DNA of 64,000 nucleotides. It comes from Tenacibaculum sp. (GTDB lineage: Bacteria; Bacteroidota; Bacteroidia; Flavobacteriales; Flavobacteriaceae). The notes under the pieces are model-generated. The model ran no database searches and was not told the DNA's origin. It saw only the letters and a program-made list of their open reading frames with translations. Shown here in pieces: positions 10,540 through 20,033 of the stretch. Numbering within the stretch: the stretch's first letter is position 1; each line of letters begins with the position of its first letter. Both the position numbers and the translations under genes were made by a program. Location of the stretch: the NCBI GenBank assembly GCA_020629275.1, contig JAHDDQ010000008.1, forward strand, positions 1 through 64,000, read 5' to 3'.

Positions 10540-11208
10540 TTACAAATCTAATTTCTTGCAAAATTCCTTAAAAAAAGGCTCAAAACGACGCTTACCTTCT
10601 TTGCTTTCAAGAACACTTGTATAGGTTGATGGCGGTCGAAAAACAACCAAGTCGTTCAAATGCTCTTCAAAAATAGGTGCATTTTTGGATTTGAAATAAT
10701 CAACAGTATTCGTACAATCTTTGGTATTATTCCATTTATTAGTTACCAGAAAATAACGGAATTTCATCCCCAATTCTTCTCGTTTCATTTTGACATCTTC
10801 TACTATTTTTAAAAAATCGTTGGTTGCAACAACATCCATTTCCGCAGGAGTGTATGGAATGATTACATCATCACAATGCACGATCGCAGTTACTATTTCT
10901 GCATCTTTTTCGCTATCAGTTAGTCGAGGCACGTCAATGATTATCACATCGTAATCTTCACTGCGGTGTTTCAATTCCATTGTCAAATACTTTGGAAAAA
11001 CATGTTCGATTGGATATGGAGCCGCCGCTCCATCATTTTGAGACTCCTCTATCAAACGGCGATTGACTGCTGATTTTTGACTATCTGTATCCAGTACGCA
11101 AACTTTCAGACCCTTTTCTTTGGTAAGACTTGTTGCTAAAAGTAAAGCAAGCGTTGTCTTGCCTACACCACCCTTTCGATTGGCAATTGATATTATTCTT
11201 GCACTCAT
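10540..11208 (-). CDS. parA: ParA-family partition ATPase
   Basis: ISIANRKGGVGKTTLALLLATSL Walker A, VCVLDTDSQKSA, DVIIIDVPRL. Confidence 0.9.
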   Translation of the reverse strand: MSARIISIANRKGGVGKTTLALLLATSLTKEKGLKVCVLDTDSQKSAVNRRLIEESQNDGAAAPYPIEHVFPKYLTMELKHRSEDYDVIIIDVPRLTDSEKDAEIVTAIVHCDDVIIPYTPAEMDVVATNDFLKIVEDVKMKREELGMKFRYFLVTNKWNNTKDCTNTVDYFKSKNAPIFEEHLNDLVVFRPPSTYTSVLESKEGKRRFEPFFKEFCKKLDL

Positions 11209-11297
11209 TTTTAAATAGTTATTTTAATAATACTTGAATACTTGATTAGCAATACTATTCAAGCTTTTCTCAAATTTTGGGCAAGATACTATAATTA

Positions 11298-11363
11298 ATT
11301 ATGATACACAATGTATTTAGTTTCATAATTAATTAAACAATTTAATTAATTATGTATCATAAT
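11298..11363. repeat. parS/operator-like site pair
   Basis: ATTATGATACACAAT at 11298 and ATTATGTATCATAAT at 11349. Confidence 0.5.
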
Positions 11364-11376
11364 AAACAATGTATCG

Positions 11377-12744
11377 CTATTCCTCTAAAGCTACCTTCTT
11401 CTGGTGAAAAGCCAATTCTAATGATTGGAATAATTTAGGAAAGTCTTTTTTGATGGCATTAATAATAAAGCCTTGAGTTCGGACACTTTTGAAAATAGTT
11501 TCTGGAGAACGTCCTTTCTGGATCTCATTTCGAATCGTTTTGGAGCTTTTCTCTAATTCAATAATAGTTTCTTCAAGCAGGGTAGGAGTGTCTGCAAAAA
11601 GCTGTGCTACAAGAGCTTTTTCTTCTTGGTATTTATTAGATTTTAATATTTTGAGATTTTCTTCTTTTGCTTTTTTTACCGTGTTCCATTCTATACGCCT
11701 AGCTTTAGTTACAGCCGTTTTTACTTTTTCTTCCTGTACAGGATCACGATAATCTTCCTCTACTGCCTTTTTAAACCATCCAAACAAATTTTTGACTGCC
11801 TTTTCTTTTTGAATGCGCTGCGCATGTTTAATTTGATATTGAATTTTATCAATACCATATTCAGCAACTATACTATCAATAATAGTTTTTCGTCCTCCCC
11901 AGCTTTGTAGTGTTTCCATAATATCCTGATCAGAAGTAATCGGTACCGGCGTTTGAGAAGTAGAACTACTAGCTAGTAATTCTGCTTCTTCTATAGTTGA
12001 AATCAAAGCCATTGCTTTAGATTTTTTTGACCCCAATTTAGGCTTAGCTACATTTTGTGGAATATTTTTACGGATAATAAATTGATGACTCATAATACGC
12101 CGACCCTGCTTCTTGGCTGCTTTGTATTCAAAATTAATATCTGTATATAAGGCTATTTCTTTTTGGATTTTATCTAAAACCCAGCGCTTATATTCATAGT
12201 AGATCGTATTCCCTTCTTTATCTTTATACTTATCCTCTATACCTAAAATATATTTTTGCTTTTCGATTGACATTTCAAAATGTCCTTTAAATTCATGCCG
12301 TTTCAGTAGTTCATAAAATTTGATACCATGGGCTGACAAACAGACCGTATGCCAAAAATTATACATAGTAAAATGACTTTTTAGCTCCAACAAGTATGGA
12401 CTCAATTGATCATGAAAAATAAAATTCCATCTTTTTGTCTTTTTATAAAATCGCAATTTAGAAAACCAAGTAATAATATCTTTGTATTCTGTATTTTCAA
12501 AATTTAGAGGATTACGAGCCAATTCTTCCATCACTGCTTCTGCTTCTTTGAATGTTGAGATTCGTTTTTTTCCATCTATATTAACAATGCTTTTAATGTC
12601 TTCGAAGGAGAATTCCATCTCTTTTAAAGTCGTTTCCCCTTCAGGCATCATAGCAATAAGGTACAAAACCAAAAGTTTTGATCCTTTAGAGAGATTTTCT
12701 CCAACTTCAACAAGCTCATTCGATTTTCTAACTGATAATTTCAT
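11377..12744 (-). CDS. Plasmid replication initiator (Rep_3/RepB type)
   Basis: KLSVRKSNELVEVGENLSKGSKLLVLYLIAMMPEG N-terminus; winged-helix layout; adjacent iterons. Confidence 0.75.
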   Translation of the reverse strand: MKLSVRKSNELVEVGENLSKGSKLLVLYLIAMMPEGETTLKEMEFSFEDIKSIVNIDGKKRISTFKEAEAVMEELARNPLNFENTEYKDIITWFSKLRFYKKTKRWNFIFHDQLSPYLLELKSHFTMYNFWHTVCLSAHGIKFYELLKRHEFKGHFEMSIEKQKYILGIEDKYKDKEGNTIYYEYKRWVLDKIQKEIALYTDINFEYKAAKKQGRRIMSHQFIIRKNIPQNVAKPKLGSKKSKAMALISTIEEAELLASSSTSQTPVPITSDQDIMETLQSWGGRKTIIDSIVAEYGIDKIQYQIKHAQRIQKEKAVKNLFGWFKKAVEEDYRDPVQEEKVKTAVTKARRIEWNTVKKAKEENLKILKSNKYQEEKALVAQLFADTPTLLEETIIELEKSSKTIRNEIQKGRSPETIFKSVRTQGFIINAIKKDFPKLFQSLELAFHQKKVALEE

Positions 12745-12789
12745 AGATTGCTATCTGTAGTTTTTTGCTTAAAGACAATGAATATTATA

Positions 12790-12824
12790 AAACCGTAGAA
12801 GGTATAATACAAATTTACGGTTTT
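12790..12824. promoter_or_regulatory. Inverted half-iterons upstream of rep, candidate autoregulatory operator
   Basis: aaaccgtagaaggtataatacaaatttacggtttt. Confidence 0.5.
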
Positions 12825-12830
12825 ATTCTG

Positions 12831-13324
12831 GCGGTAATTCTACGGTTTAAGAAAAAAATCAAACTTTTTAGAACTAGGCTATTTTCATTTCATGATAAAA
12901 AAATATGTCTTTTGAATCAAAAAATAACTTTTTACTCATATTAAGCGGTAGCTCTACGGTTTAAATCCATATAAAGTAGCTATTAGCGGTAATTCTACGG
13001 TTTAGCGGTAGCTCTACGGTTTAAATGCGGTAACTCTACGTATTTCGGCGGTAACTCTACGGTTTAGTGCGGTAGCTCTACGTATTTTAGCGGTAGCGCT
13101 ACGGTTTAATGCGGTAGCGCTACGGTTTAAGTAATAGTTTATAGTCTATAAAGTATTGATAATAAGGTAGTTAAACTCAAAAATAGGATTTACATAAACA
13201 ATAACATATAAACAATAATAAATAAAAAAACAACATTATAAACAAGGGTTGTTGTTTCTCTTTTTTAGTAAATGTCTGTTTTTAGAAAAATAAATGTTGC
13301 GCTTAGCGGTAGCTCTACGGTCTA
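12831..13324. repeat. Iteron array / candidate replication origin
   Basis: About 10 copies of GCGGTARYTCTACGGTTTA starting at 12831, 12945, 12986, 13005, 13027, 13048, 13069, 13090, 13111, 13306. Confidence 0.9.
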
Positions 13325-13426
13325 AACTCTTCGTTTTTGAAATTTTTTATAAATGCAGTTTATATCGTATTATTGTGTTGAATTATATTCATATTCTAGA
13401 AAGAGAAAACTTAGGTAAGGCATATC

Positions 13427-13972
13427 ATGAGTAAAAAAACAATACATATCAAAGGACAAGAAGTTCGTTTGCTAGAAATCGATCAGGAGGATTTTTTTTG
13501 TATTACGGATATTGCTAAAACAGGAACAGGTGCTCCAAGAGATTTGATTAAGAATTATTTGCGTAATCGTGGAACCGTTGAGTTTCTAGGTCTTTGGGAG
13601 CAAATGAATAACCCAGATTTTAATGTGGTCGAATTCGACCACATTAAAAATAAAACGGGAGATAATAATTTCACTTTATCTTCTACTGAATGGATACGGA
13701 GGACATCCGCTAAAGGAATCTTATCAACACCAGGTCGATATGGAGGTACTTTTGCTCACAAAGATATCACGATCCATTTTACAACTTGGTTTAGTACAGA
13801 ATTCTACCTTTATTTGGTAAAAGAATTTCAAAGAAGTACAAGCCAGAACCTTGAATGGCATATTTCAAAAATAACTAACAACATCGAGGAAGTAAGAGAC
13901 TTACTCGATACCATTCCTGGACAATTACTAGAACGGAATCGCTTGAAGAAAATAGAAGAAGAGGGGAACTAG
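13427..13972 (+). CDS. KilA-N domain protein
   Basis: NYLRNRGTVEFLGLWEQMNNPDFN...WIRRTSAKGILSTPGRYGGTFAHKDITIHFTTWFSTEFYLYLVKEFQR. Confidence 0.85.
   Translation: MSKKTIHIKGQEVRLLEIDQEDFFCITDIAKTGTGAPRDLIKNYLRNRGTVEFLGLWEQMNNPDFNVVEFDHIKNKTGDNNFTLSSTEWIRRTSAKGILSTPGRYGGTFAHKDITIHFTTWFSTEFYLYLVKEFQRSTSQNLEWHISKITNNIEEVRDLLDTIPGQLLERNRLKKIEEEGN
13621..13646. repeat. 26-bp perfect palindrome inside the KilA-N gene
   Basis: TAATGTGGTCGAATTCGACCACATTA. Confidence 0.95.
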
Positions 13973-14047
13973 GGGAGGGATTGATTTTGAAAAATATCAT
14001 CTTACAATTGCCTCATATGATTCGTAAATACATAACATAATTGCTCA

Positions 14048-14935
14048 ATGGCAAAAGAAAAGAAAATTACGATTAAGCATTTTCTCAATAAACGATTGCG
14101 ACCCAAAATAACAGATAAAAGCGGGAAACGTTTCCCTGTTTATACTAATGTTACTTACAATAGGCAAACAACGGCGCTCAATTTACTACCACAATTTAAT
14201 GAAGAAGGTTTAACAGAAGCAGAGTTTCAAATTTTTCTGAAATCAATACAAAATCCAGTTTTAGGAGCAGCTATTCATCGGATTGAAAAAGCAATTACTT
14301 TGTCTATTCGCTACGAAGAAAATAATTTGAAGGAAGGTTTTGTGATGAATGGTTTTTCTAAACGCTTGGAGGTTTATTTTGAAAATGTTACGAGTTTATA
14401 CAATAAATTAGTGAGTCAATTACTAGCAAAAGAAATAGAATCTTGGATAACGGTCGAAGCCTATCGGCAGTTGTTTAATATAAAACCATATAATTATGAT
14501 TTTTCTCCAAAAGACAATAATTTTAATCTGACGTATTTCAAAATAAAGCAACGATATATTCCTGATATTCAACAGCGTTTATACAACAGTCCTTATGCAG
14601 CAAGTTACTCAGGCTATGCACAATGGCTGAATTTTGAAAATATGAAAGGACAATTTGTCGATAATCCTTATCGGAATAACCATGTTTTTTCTCCCAAAAG
14701 ATTTACACTTATTGAGTGTATTGGAGGGGAAAATCATGAAGATTACATACAATTTCTAAATTGCCAAGTCTATACTAAACCATATGAATATAGGGCTGTC
14801 TTTCCTATTCCAACCCATGAAGAATATGAACGAGGAATCATTTATGAATTTCCAACTCAAAAGCAACATTTGAATAGTTATATCAAACAAATAAAAGCTT
14901 TTGTTCCTGTTTACGGAAATGGGGTAACACTATGA
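14048..14935 (+). CDS. Plasmid-borne hypothetical protein, N-terminus resembling an arm-type DNA-binding region
   Basis: ORF; ITIKHFLNKRLRPKITDKSGKRFPVYTNVTYNRQ resembles Bacteroidota recombinase arm domains. Confidence 0.4.
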   Translation: MAKEKKITIKHFLNKRLRPKITDKSGKRFPVYTNVTYNRQTTALNLLPQFNEEGLTEAEFQIFLKSIQNPVLGAAIHRIEKAITLSIRYEENNLKEGFVMNGFSKRLEVYFENVTSLYNKLVSQLLAKEIESWITVEAYRQLFNIKPYNYDFSPKDNNFNLTYFKIKQRYIPDIQQRLYNSPYAASYSGYAQWLNFENMKGQFVDNPYRNNHVFSPKRFTLIECIGGENHEDYIQFLNCQVYTKPYEYRAVFPIPTHEEYERGIIYEFPTQKQHLNSYIKQIKAFVPVYGNGVTL

Positions 14936-15041
14936 ATGTTTTGTTATTTATAATTAACAAAACAAATTATTATCTTTGTACTGTCGTCAACATAAAAGAT
15001 GCCTATGGTATCGAATTTTACAACAAACAAATTTAATATTC

Positions 15042-16370
15042 ATGAGAAAACAATCTATAGATCTGCGTCAAACAGACATGTATCAAAATGTCTATTCCAA
15101 ACACCAAGACTTAAAAGAGTCAAAACGCTTAAGAGATAAATATTCGGAAAAACCTTATCGTGTTCGTTTCCGTTTGTTGCGAAATTTATCACTTGGAACA
15201 AGCGTAATTGCCAATTTACTTTCCGCAGCAACTGCTTCTATTGCCGTTTATTTTTTTCTCAATGAAATGCTCCACCATACTATCTCATCGGTAGGGCTAA
15301 CTGTTCTATTATTGTTCATTCTCGAACTTGCTAAACGAACAACAGGTAAAACGTTATTCGTAGATTTTAACCGAGATAAAAAAGATTTTCCCTTTTTGCA
15401 CTTATTGATATTAGTTAGTTTGACAGCAACGAGTATTATTTTGTCCTATAACGGGGGGAAGCGAACGGCTCAACAATTTATCGAAGAACCTAATTTATAT
15501 GTAGAAGAAAATTATACCAAAACTTATGAAGAAGCTTTGGCAAAAATAGATCAGTTAATTGACGAAGCTCGAAAGACAACTTATAATGGAACAAATCGAA
15601 CGACAAATACAAGCCAGAGAACGATTGAGTTACTAACCAAACAACGAAGTGAAGCTCAAGATAAATTGTTTGATATTAGAGCGGAAGTTGCCATAAGTAA
15701 TAAGAAAATTAAAACTGATTTTAATACAGAACGAGCAGAAAAAGGGCGATTATTTGCACTAATTACGATTTTTGTAGAAGGCTTATTCCTTTGCTGTCTC
15801 TTCTACGTCGAACGGTATGATTACAAAAGTTATATTGAATTACCAAGTACTGACACCGATAATACTCTTGGAGTAATAGGGTCAATGGGAACAAATCAGA
15901 TAGACACTTCGATAGAACTACAAACCTTATTGCAAGAGATCATTTTACCCCTAAAAGAGGAGTTAATTGAACTCCGAACATCAAAGCAATCAAATGTTAA
16001 AGCTGTATCGCAGCAGGAATTGGAGCAAGAAAATCAAGTCAAAGTAGAGACCGTTTATAAGTCAAAAACTCCTTCAAATTTGAATGTTGTACCAATTGTT
16101 GCGTATCAAAAAATTCCACAAACAGAGGCTATTAAAAGTTCTAAGGTAAAAAGGGAAAGTACCATAGTTTCCAAAGACCAAGAAGCTTTGAAAAAACAGA
16201 TTCGGACAAAGAAAAATGGGATTAGTAAAGCCAAAAGTCGCTTGAATTCTGGCGAGGGTAATCCTCAAACACACCAAAATAATATATACAATTGGACGGC
16301 AGAGGTTAGCAAACTCGAAAAAGTCTTAAACAAGCTCAAAGCTGCGGACGAAAATCGTCCGCAAAATTGA
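15042..16370 (+). CDS. Membrane/coiled-coil plasmid protein (ORF track start 14976; MRKQSID start preferred)
   Basis: Multiple TM helices and a coiled coil; located between Rep and Mob genes. Confidence 0.6.
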   Translation: MRKQSIDLRQTDMYQNVYSKHQDLKESKRLRDKYSEKPYRVRFRLLRNLSLGTSVIANLLSAATASIAVYFFLNEMLHHTISSVGLTVLLLFILELAKRTTGKTLFVDFNRDKKDFPFLHLLILVSLTATSIILSYNGGKRTAQQFIEEPNLYVEENYTKTYEEALAKIDQLIDEARKTTYNGTNRTTNTSQRTIELLTKQRSEAQDKLFDIRAEVAISNKKIKTDFNTERAEKGRLFALITIFVEGLFLCCLFYVERYDYKSYIELPSTDTDNTLGVIGSMGTNQIDTSIELQTLLQEIILPLKEELIELRTSKQSNVKAVSQQELEQENQVKVETVYKSKTPSNLNVVPIVAYQKIPQTEAIKSSKVKRESTIVSKDQEALKKQIRTKKNGISKAKSRLNSGEGNPQTHQNNIYNWTAEVSKLEKVLNKLKAADENRPQN

Positions 16371-16464
16371 TATGGTCGGCATAGCTAAAGACGGTAAGTT
16401 GTCAGCATATAGTCATCTGTTAGCAATAAATCAATGCCCTCGTTCATGTCATAATGGTCACGTC

Positions 16465-16549
16465 ATTGTCACTAGTGACAATTAGCAAGGTGTACGTTTG
16501 TATCCCAAATGACGAAATCGCCAATTTGTGATACAAACGCAAACCTTGC
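16465..16549. other. Candidate oriT: palindrome plus long inverted repeat
   Basis: ATTGTCACTAGTGACAAT (16465-16482); GCAAGGTgTaCGTTTGTATC (16485-16504) versus 16530-16549, 18/20 complementary. Confidence 0.5.
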
Positions 16550-16701
16550 CGATGACCACATCGGGGAATGCTCCAAAGTCGCAATTTTTGGTCACGTTTA
16601 ACGTGACGGTCAGTATTGCTGACGACTGCTGACGAATATTAGTAAGGCACTATTGCTGACGAAATTAATCAGATGGATAAACCAATACCAAATACCAATT
16701 T

Positions 16702-17067
16702 ATGGAAGATTCTAAATACAAAAATAAAACGGAATACATCCCGAGAGTAAGACTTACAAAAAGTGAGAAAAGGCGGTTGATGGAGGAGTATGAAAAAAGC
16801 TATCATCGCTCTTTAGCAGCTTTTGTCCGAGAAAAACTATTCATGGAGGAGTGTAATTTATCGCAAAAAGAAAGGATAGAAACGCTTCGTGGATTGGGGC
16901 AATTCCAAACGGAATTATCCCGATTGGGTAATAATGTAAATCAAGTAGCCAAAGCACTCAATACCTACAAACAAGGAGAAATGCGTCCTGAAGAATTGCG
17001 CGTGATGCAAGAATTGATCCCTTTGTTTAATCAAATTCTGAATCAATTGCATCAAGTCAGATTTTAA
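16702..17067 (+). CDS. mobC: MobC-like relaxosome accessory protein
   Basis: IPRVRLTKSEKRRLMEEYEKSYHRSLAAFVREKLF...LSRLGNNVNQVAKALN. Confidence 0.85.
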   Translation: MEDSKYKNKTEYIPRVRLTKSEKRRLMEEYEKSYHRSLAAFVREKLFMEECNLSQKERIETLRGLGQFQTELSRLGNNVNQVAKALNTYKQGEMRPEELRVMQELIPLFNQILNQLHQVRF

Positions 17068-17091
17068 AATCCTTTTTTAATATAATAAAAC

Positions 17092-18360
17092 ATGATAGCC
17101 AATATTACAAGTGGGAGTAATTTTTTTGGTGTTGCCAATTACAATCAACAAAAAGTAGAACAGGGTAGGGGAGAAGTCTTGTATTCTCAAGGATTTATAA
17201 ATACACATCCGAGAACGATTGATTATACTCTGAGAAACTATAATAATTCGAGAACTCAAAAACCTGTATTTCATGTTTCTTTGAGTTTTAGCGAAAAGGA
17301 CAAACATTTGCTGAATGATAAAAAACTATTAGAACTCACGAAGGAATATTTAGAAAAAATGGGTTACAAGAAGCAACCTTATGTGGTTTATCGACATGAT
17401 GATACCAAACATCCTCATGTACACATCGTCACAACTCGTGTAGATATAGAAGCAGGAAAAAGAATACCAGCTTATAGAGAAGGTATTCGTTCTAAAGCTA
17501 TTACAGACCAACTTGAAAAGCAATATGGACTGACCGTTGCTGATAGTCGCTCTAATCAGATTAAGGCAGGTATTCTAATCCAAGTTAGTAATACTATATC
17601 CGAAAACAAACCTGAATCGATTGAAGGTCTGAACAAAGCATTGGCTGCTAGGGAATCCAACATCCGAGCCAAGACCGTCAAAAATGGAACGGTTTATTTT
17701 CTTGTAGATAAACAAGGTAAACGACAAGCAGGTACGTATAAATCAAGTCAATTCAAAGATACTTCAATAACACATAAAAATTTACAAAAACAATTTCAGA
17801 ACAATTATCAAAACAGGCAAACTGTAAAGGCTATCGTCCAAAATAGTCTTCCTCAGAAAGGAAAAATACCACAAGCTATATGGATTGCAAAATTAGAATC
17901 GAAAGGAGTAAAGCCCCATTTCCACGAAGGTAAAAAAGGCGTATATGGAATCAGTTTCCAGTATCATGATCATGTATATAAAGGCTCGGCTCTTAACCGA
18001 AGTTTATCTTTTGGGAATATTAAAGACAAACTCATCTTCCCAAACGACCTCAACAACAATCTAACAGAGAATTTAAAAGAAGCTTTTACTCGTAGAGAAT
18101 CCATTGTTAAAACGGATCCATATACGGGAAATTATATCACTTCAAATCCACAACTCAATGAGCAACTCAATTCTTTACATCGTTCAGACTCAAAAGATGT
18201 TGTTACTCTTCATAATACTCATGTAGAGCTTTCAGTTGGTATTGATTTGAATAAATTCACAAAAGCAATGGATGGCTACGAGAAGGATTCAGATGAACGA
18301 ATATTGAAGTCGCAGCGAAGAGTGTTGCAGCATAAAAAGAAGATAAGGATTGGACGGTAG
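17092..18360 (+). CDS. Relaxase / mobilization nuclease (MobP-like)
   Basis: FHVSLSFSEKD...YVVYRHDDTKHPHVHIVTTRVD histidine triad. Confidence 0.9.
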   Translation: MIANITSGSNFFGVANYNQQKVEQGRGEVLYSQGFINTHPRTIDYTLRNYNNSRTQKPVFHVSLSFSEKDKHLLNDKKLLELTKEYLEKMGYKKQPYVVYRHDDTKHPHVHIVTTRVDIEAGKRIPAYREGIRSKAITDQLEKQYGLTVADSRSNQIKAGILIQVSNTISENKPESIEGLNKALAARESNIRAKTVKNGTVYFLVDKQGKRQAGTYKSSQFKDTSITHKNLQKQFQNNYQNRQTVKAIVQNSLPQKGKIPQAIWIAKLESKGVKPHFHEGKKGVYGISFQYHDHVYKGSALNRSLSFGNIKDKLIFPNDLNNNLTENLKEAFTRRESIVKTDPYTGNYITSNPQLNEQLNSLHRSDSKDVVTLHNTHVELSVGIDLNKFTKAMDGYEKDSDERILKSQRRVLQHKKKIRIGR

Positions 18361-18792
18361 GTTGTTGAAATTTAGGTGACTTTTCAATGGTTATTTTGTT
18401 CAAAAAAACTTGCTTTGGCTATACATCTAATTTTTTGGTTAAACTAATATCAAGGCAGTGATTGGGTGTGATATTGACTATTCTAGGCGAAGAGCATTTT
18501 GAATAGGCAGAACTTTACTTGAACCTCTATTTGCAGACGCCAAAAGGTGAACAATATATAGTTATTAAATATATCAATAAAAACGGATACTTGATGTTGT
18601 AAGATGCTTGCCCTGACGAATTGCCGATATTGATGCAGCCTTACTTGTAATTATGTGGTAAGAATTACTTTAGGTACATCTATTTTGCGTGCTGAATTAC
18701 ATCTAAAACCGTTCCTAAATCAAGGCGTAACTGAATAAAACCTACTCAAAAAAGCGACTTGAGTAGATTTCATTTCATAGACCAAGTCATAA

Positions 18793-18877
18793 GCTTCCAA
18801 AACCAAGTATAAACTATATCAATTTTATAAACATTTAGCTATTGAATCGAAAAAAATCAATACTTGGTTTCGGAAGC
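18793..18877. repeat. 18-bp inverted repeat, 49-bp loop, in a noncoding region
   Basis: GCTTCCAAAACCAAGTAT / ATACTTGGTTTCGGAAGC, one mismatch. Confidence 0.7.
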
Positions 18878-19031
18878 AATAAATAACCGTGTCGAAACCG
18901 TCCAAAACCAAGTTAGAATAACAAAAATAACTTATAATAAGGTCACAGTAATAAGTAGGAGAGCATGAACTGTATTAAAAAGCAATTAAAAAGACGATTA
19001 ATTTTGGAGGTATAAATTATTTTCATTAAGG

Positions 19032-19934
19032 TTAAAATTTTATTCCTGCAGAAAGTCCGATATTGATATATGGTAAATCTACCCACCCACTTTTATAAGA
19101 ATAGTCTATATCAGTTCCATCATAGAACGACCATTCTTCTATTCGAGAACGACCACTTAGGTTACCATGAAGGTAGCCGACGGAAAAAATAGGTTCTACA
19201 AATAAGAATCCCTCTTTGAGAAAAGAAAAACGATAGCCTACAGATATACTTGGATTTATAGCTACATTGAAGTCAGGGTCAACTTCTTCTGAAACACTAT
19301 AAATACCGCCATATTCACTATAGGATTCCTTCCAATCTACAGCTAGAACACCGAAGCTAACATCTACAGAAAAGCCATGCATTTCATGGTCATGTTTATT
19401 GAAATAATATTTTAATGATAAATCAAGACCTTTGTAAGATTTAGACTCACTCCAATATTGATCATTACGACTTCTGTAATAGCTCTCACTACCCATAATA
19501 CTGGCGGATATTCTTAGTGATTTTCGTTTGCTAATCATTTTTTCAAAAGAAAGACCATAGCCTAATTTAGTGCCACTAAGAGCAAAATTATAGGTAGCTA
19601 CACTACTAATGGCATTTTTCCGAACTTTGAAAGGAGCTTCTCTGGTAGTTTTGTCACTACGAATTCGTTTGCCTTCTTCGGGTTTTGCTGCTTGGGTATT
19701 TGCAAAAACTTCATGTTCATCATTTGAATAAATTACCATGAAAACATCATTTTTATCGATGACATAAACTGGACCACTATTGAAAGAACATTTTTTGTAT
19801 TTGATTTGCTTGTCAGATATTTCTATTACGATGACAGCAGCTTCTGTTCCTGAGGCGAAAATAATTTGATCGCATTGAGCGTAAGAAAAAACAGATGTAA
19901 TTGTAAGTATTAAACTTATGATTATTGATTTCAT
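19032..19934 (-). CDS. Outer-membrane beta-barrel-like protein
   Basis: Signal peptide, alternating beta-strand pattern, ends GLSAGIKF. Confidence 0.6.
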   Translation of the reverse strand: MKSIIISLILTITSVFSYAQCDQIIFASGTEAAVIVIEISDKQIKYKKCSFNSGPVYVIDKNDVFMVIYSNDEHEVFANTQAAKPEEGKRIRSDKTTREAPFKVRKNAISSVATYNFALSGTKLGYGLSFEKMISKRKSLRISASIMGSESYYRSRNDQYWSESKSYKGLDLSLKYYFNKHDHEMHGFSVDVSFGVLAVDWKESYSEYGGIYSVSEEVDPDFNVAINPSISVGYRFSFLKEGFLFVEPIFSVGYLHGNLSGRSRIEEWSFYDGTDIDYSYKSGWVDLPYINIGLSAGIKF

Positions 19935-19974
19935 GATATTGTATTAATTGAGTGAATAATTGTTTTATCACCTT

Positions 19975-20003
19975 TTGATACAATGAGCAAAAGAAAGGTT
20001 ACT
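19975..20003 (-). promoter_or_regulatory. ECF-type promoter motif, site 4
   Basis: Minus strand AGTAACCTTTCTTTTGCTCATTGTATCAA. Confidence 0.75.
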
Positions 20004-20033
20004 GCTCTAGAATTATCTTTTAAAAAATGAAAA

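Noticed and set aside
12831-13324. Iteron region as a possible CRISPR array
   Set aside because: Repeats are about 19 bp with 0-3 bp between most of them, no spacers of constant length, and no cas genes; it matches plasmid iterons next to rep.
17077-17307. 76-aa minus-strand ORF over the relaxase start
   Set aside because: Overlaps the relaxase catalytic N-terminus on the opposite strand.
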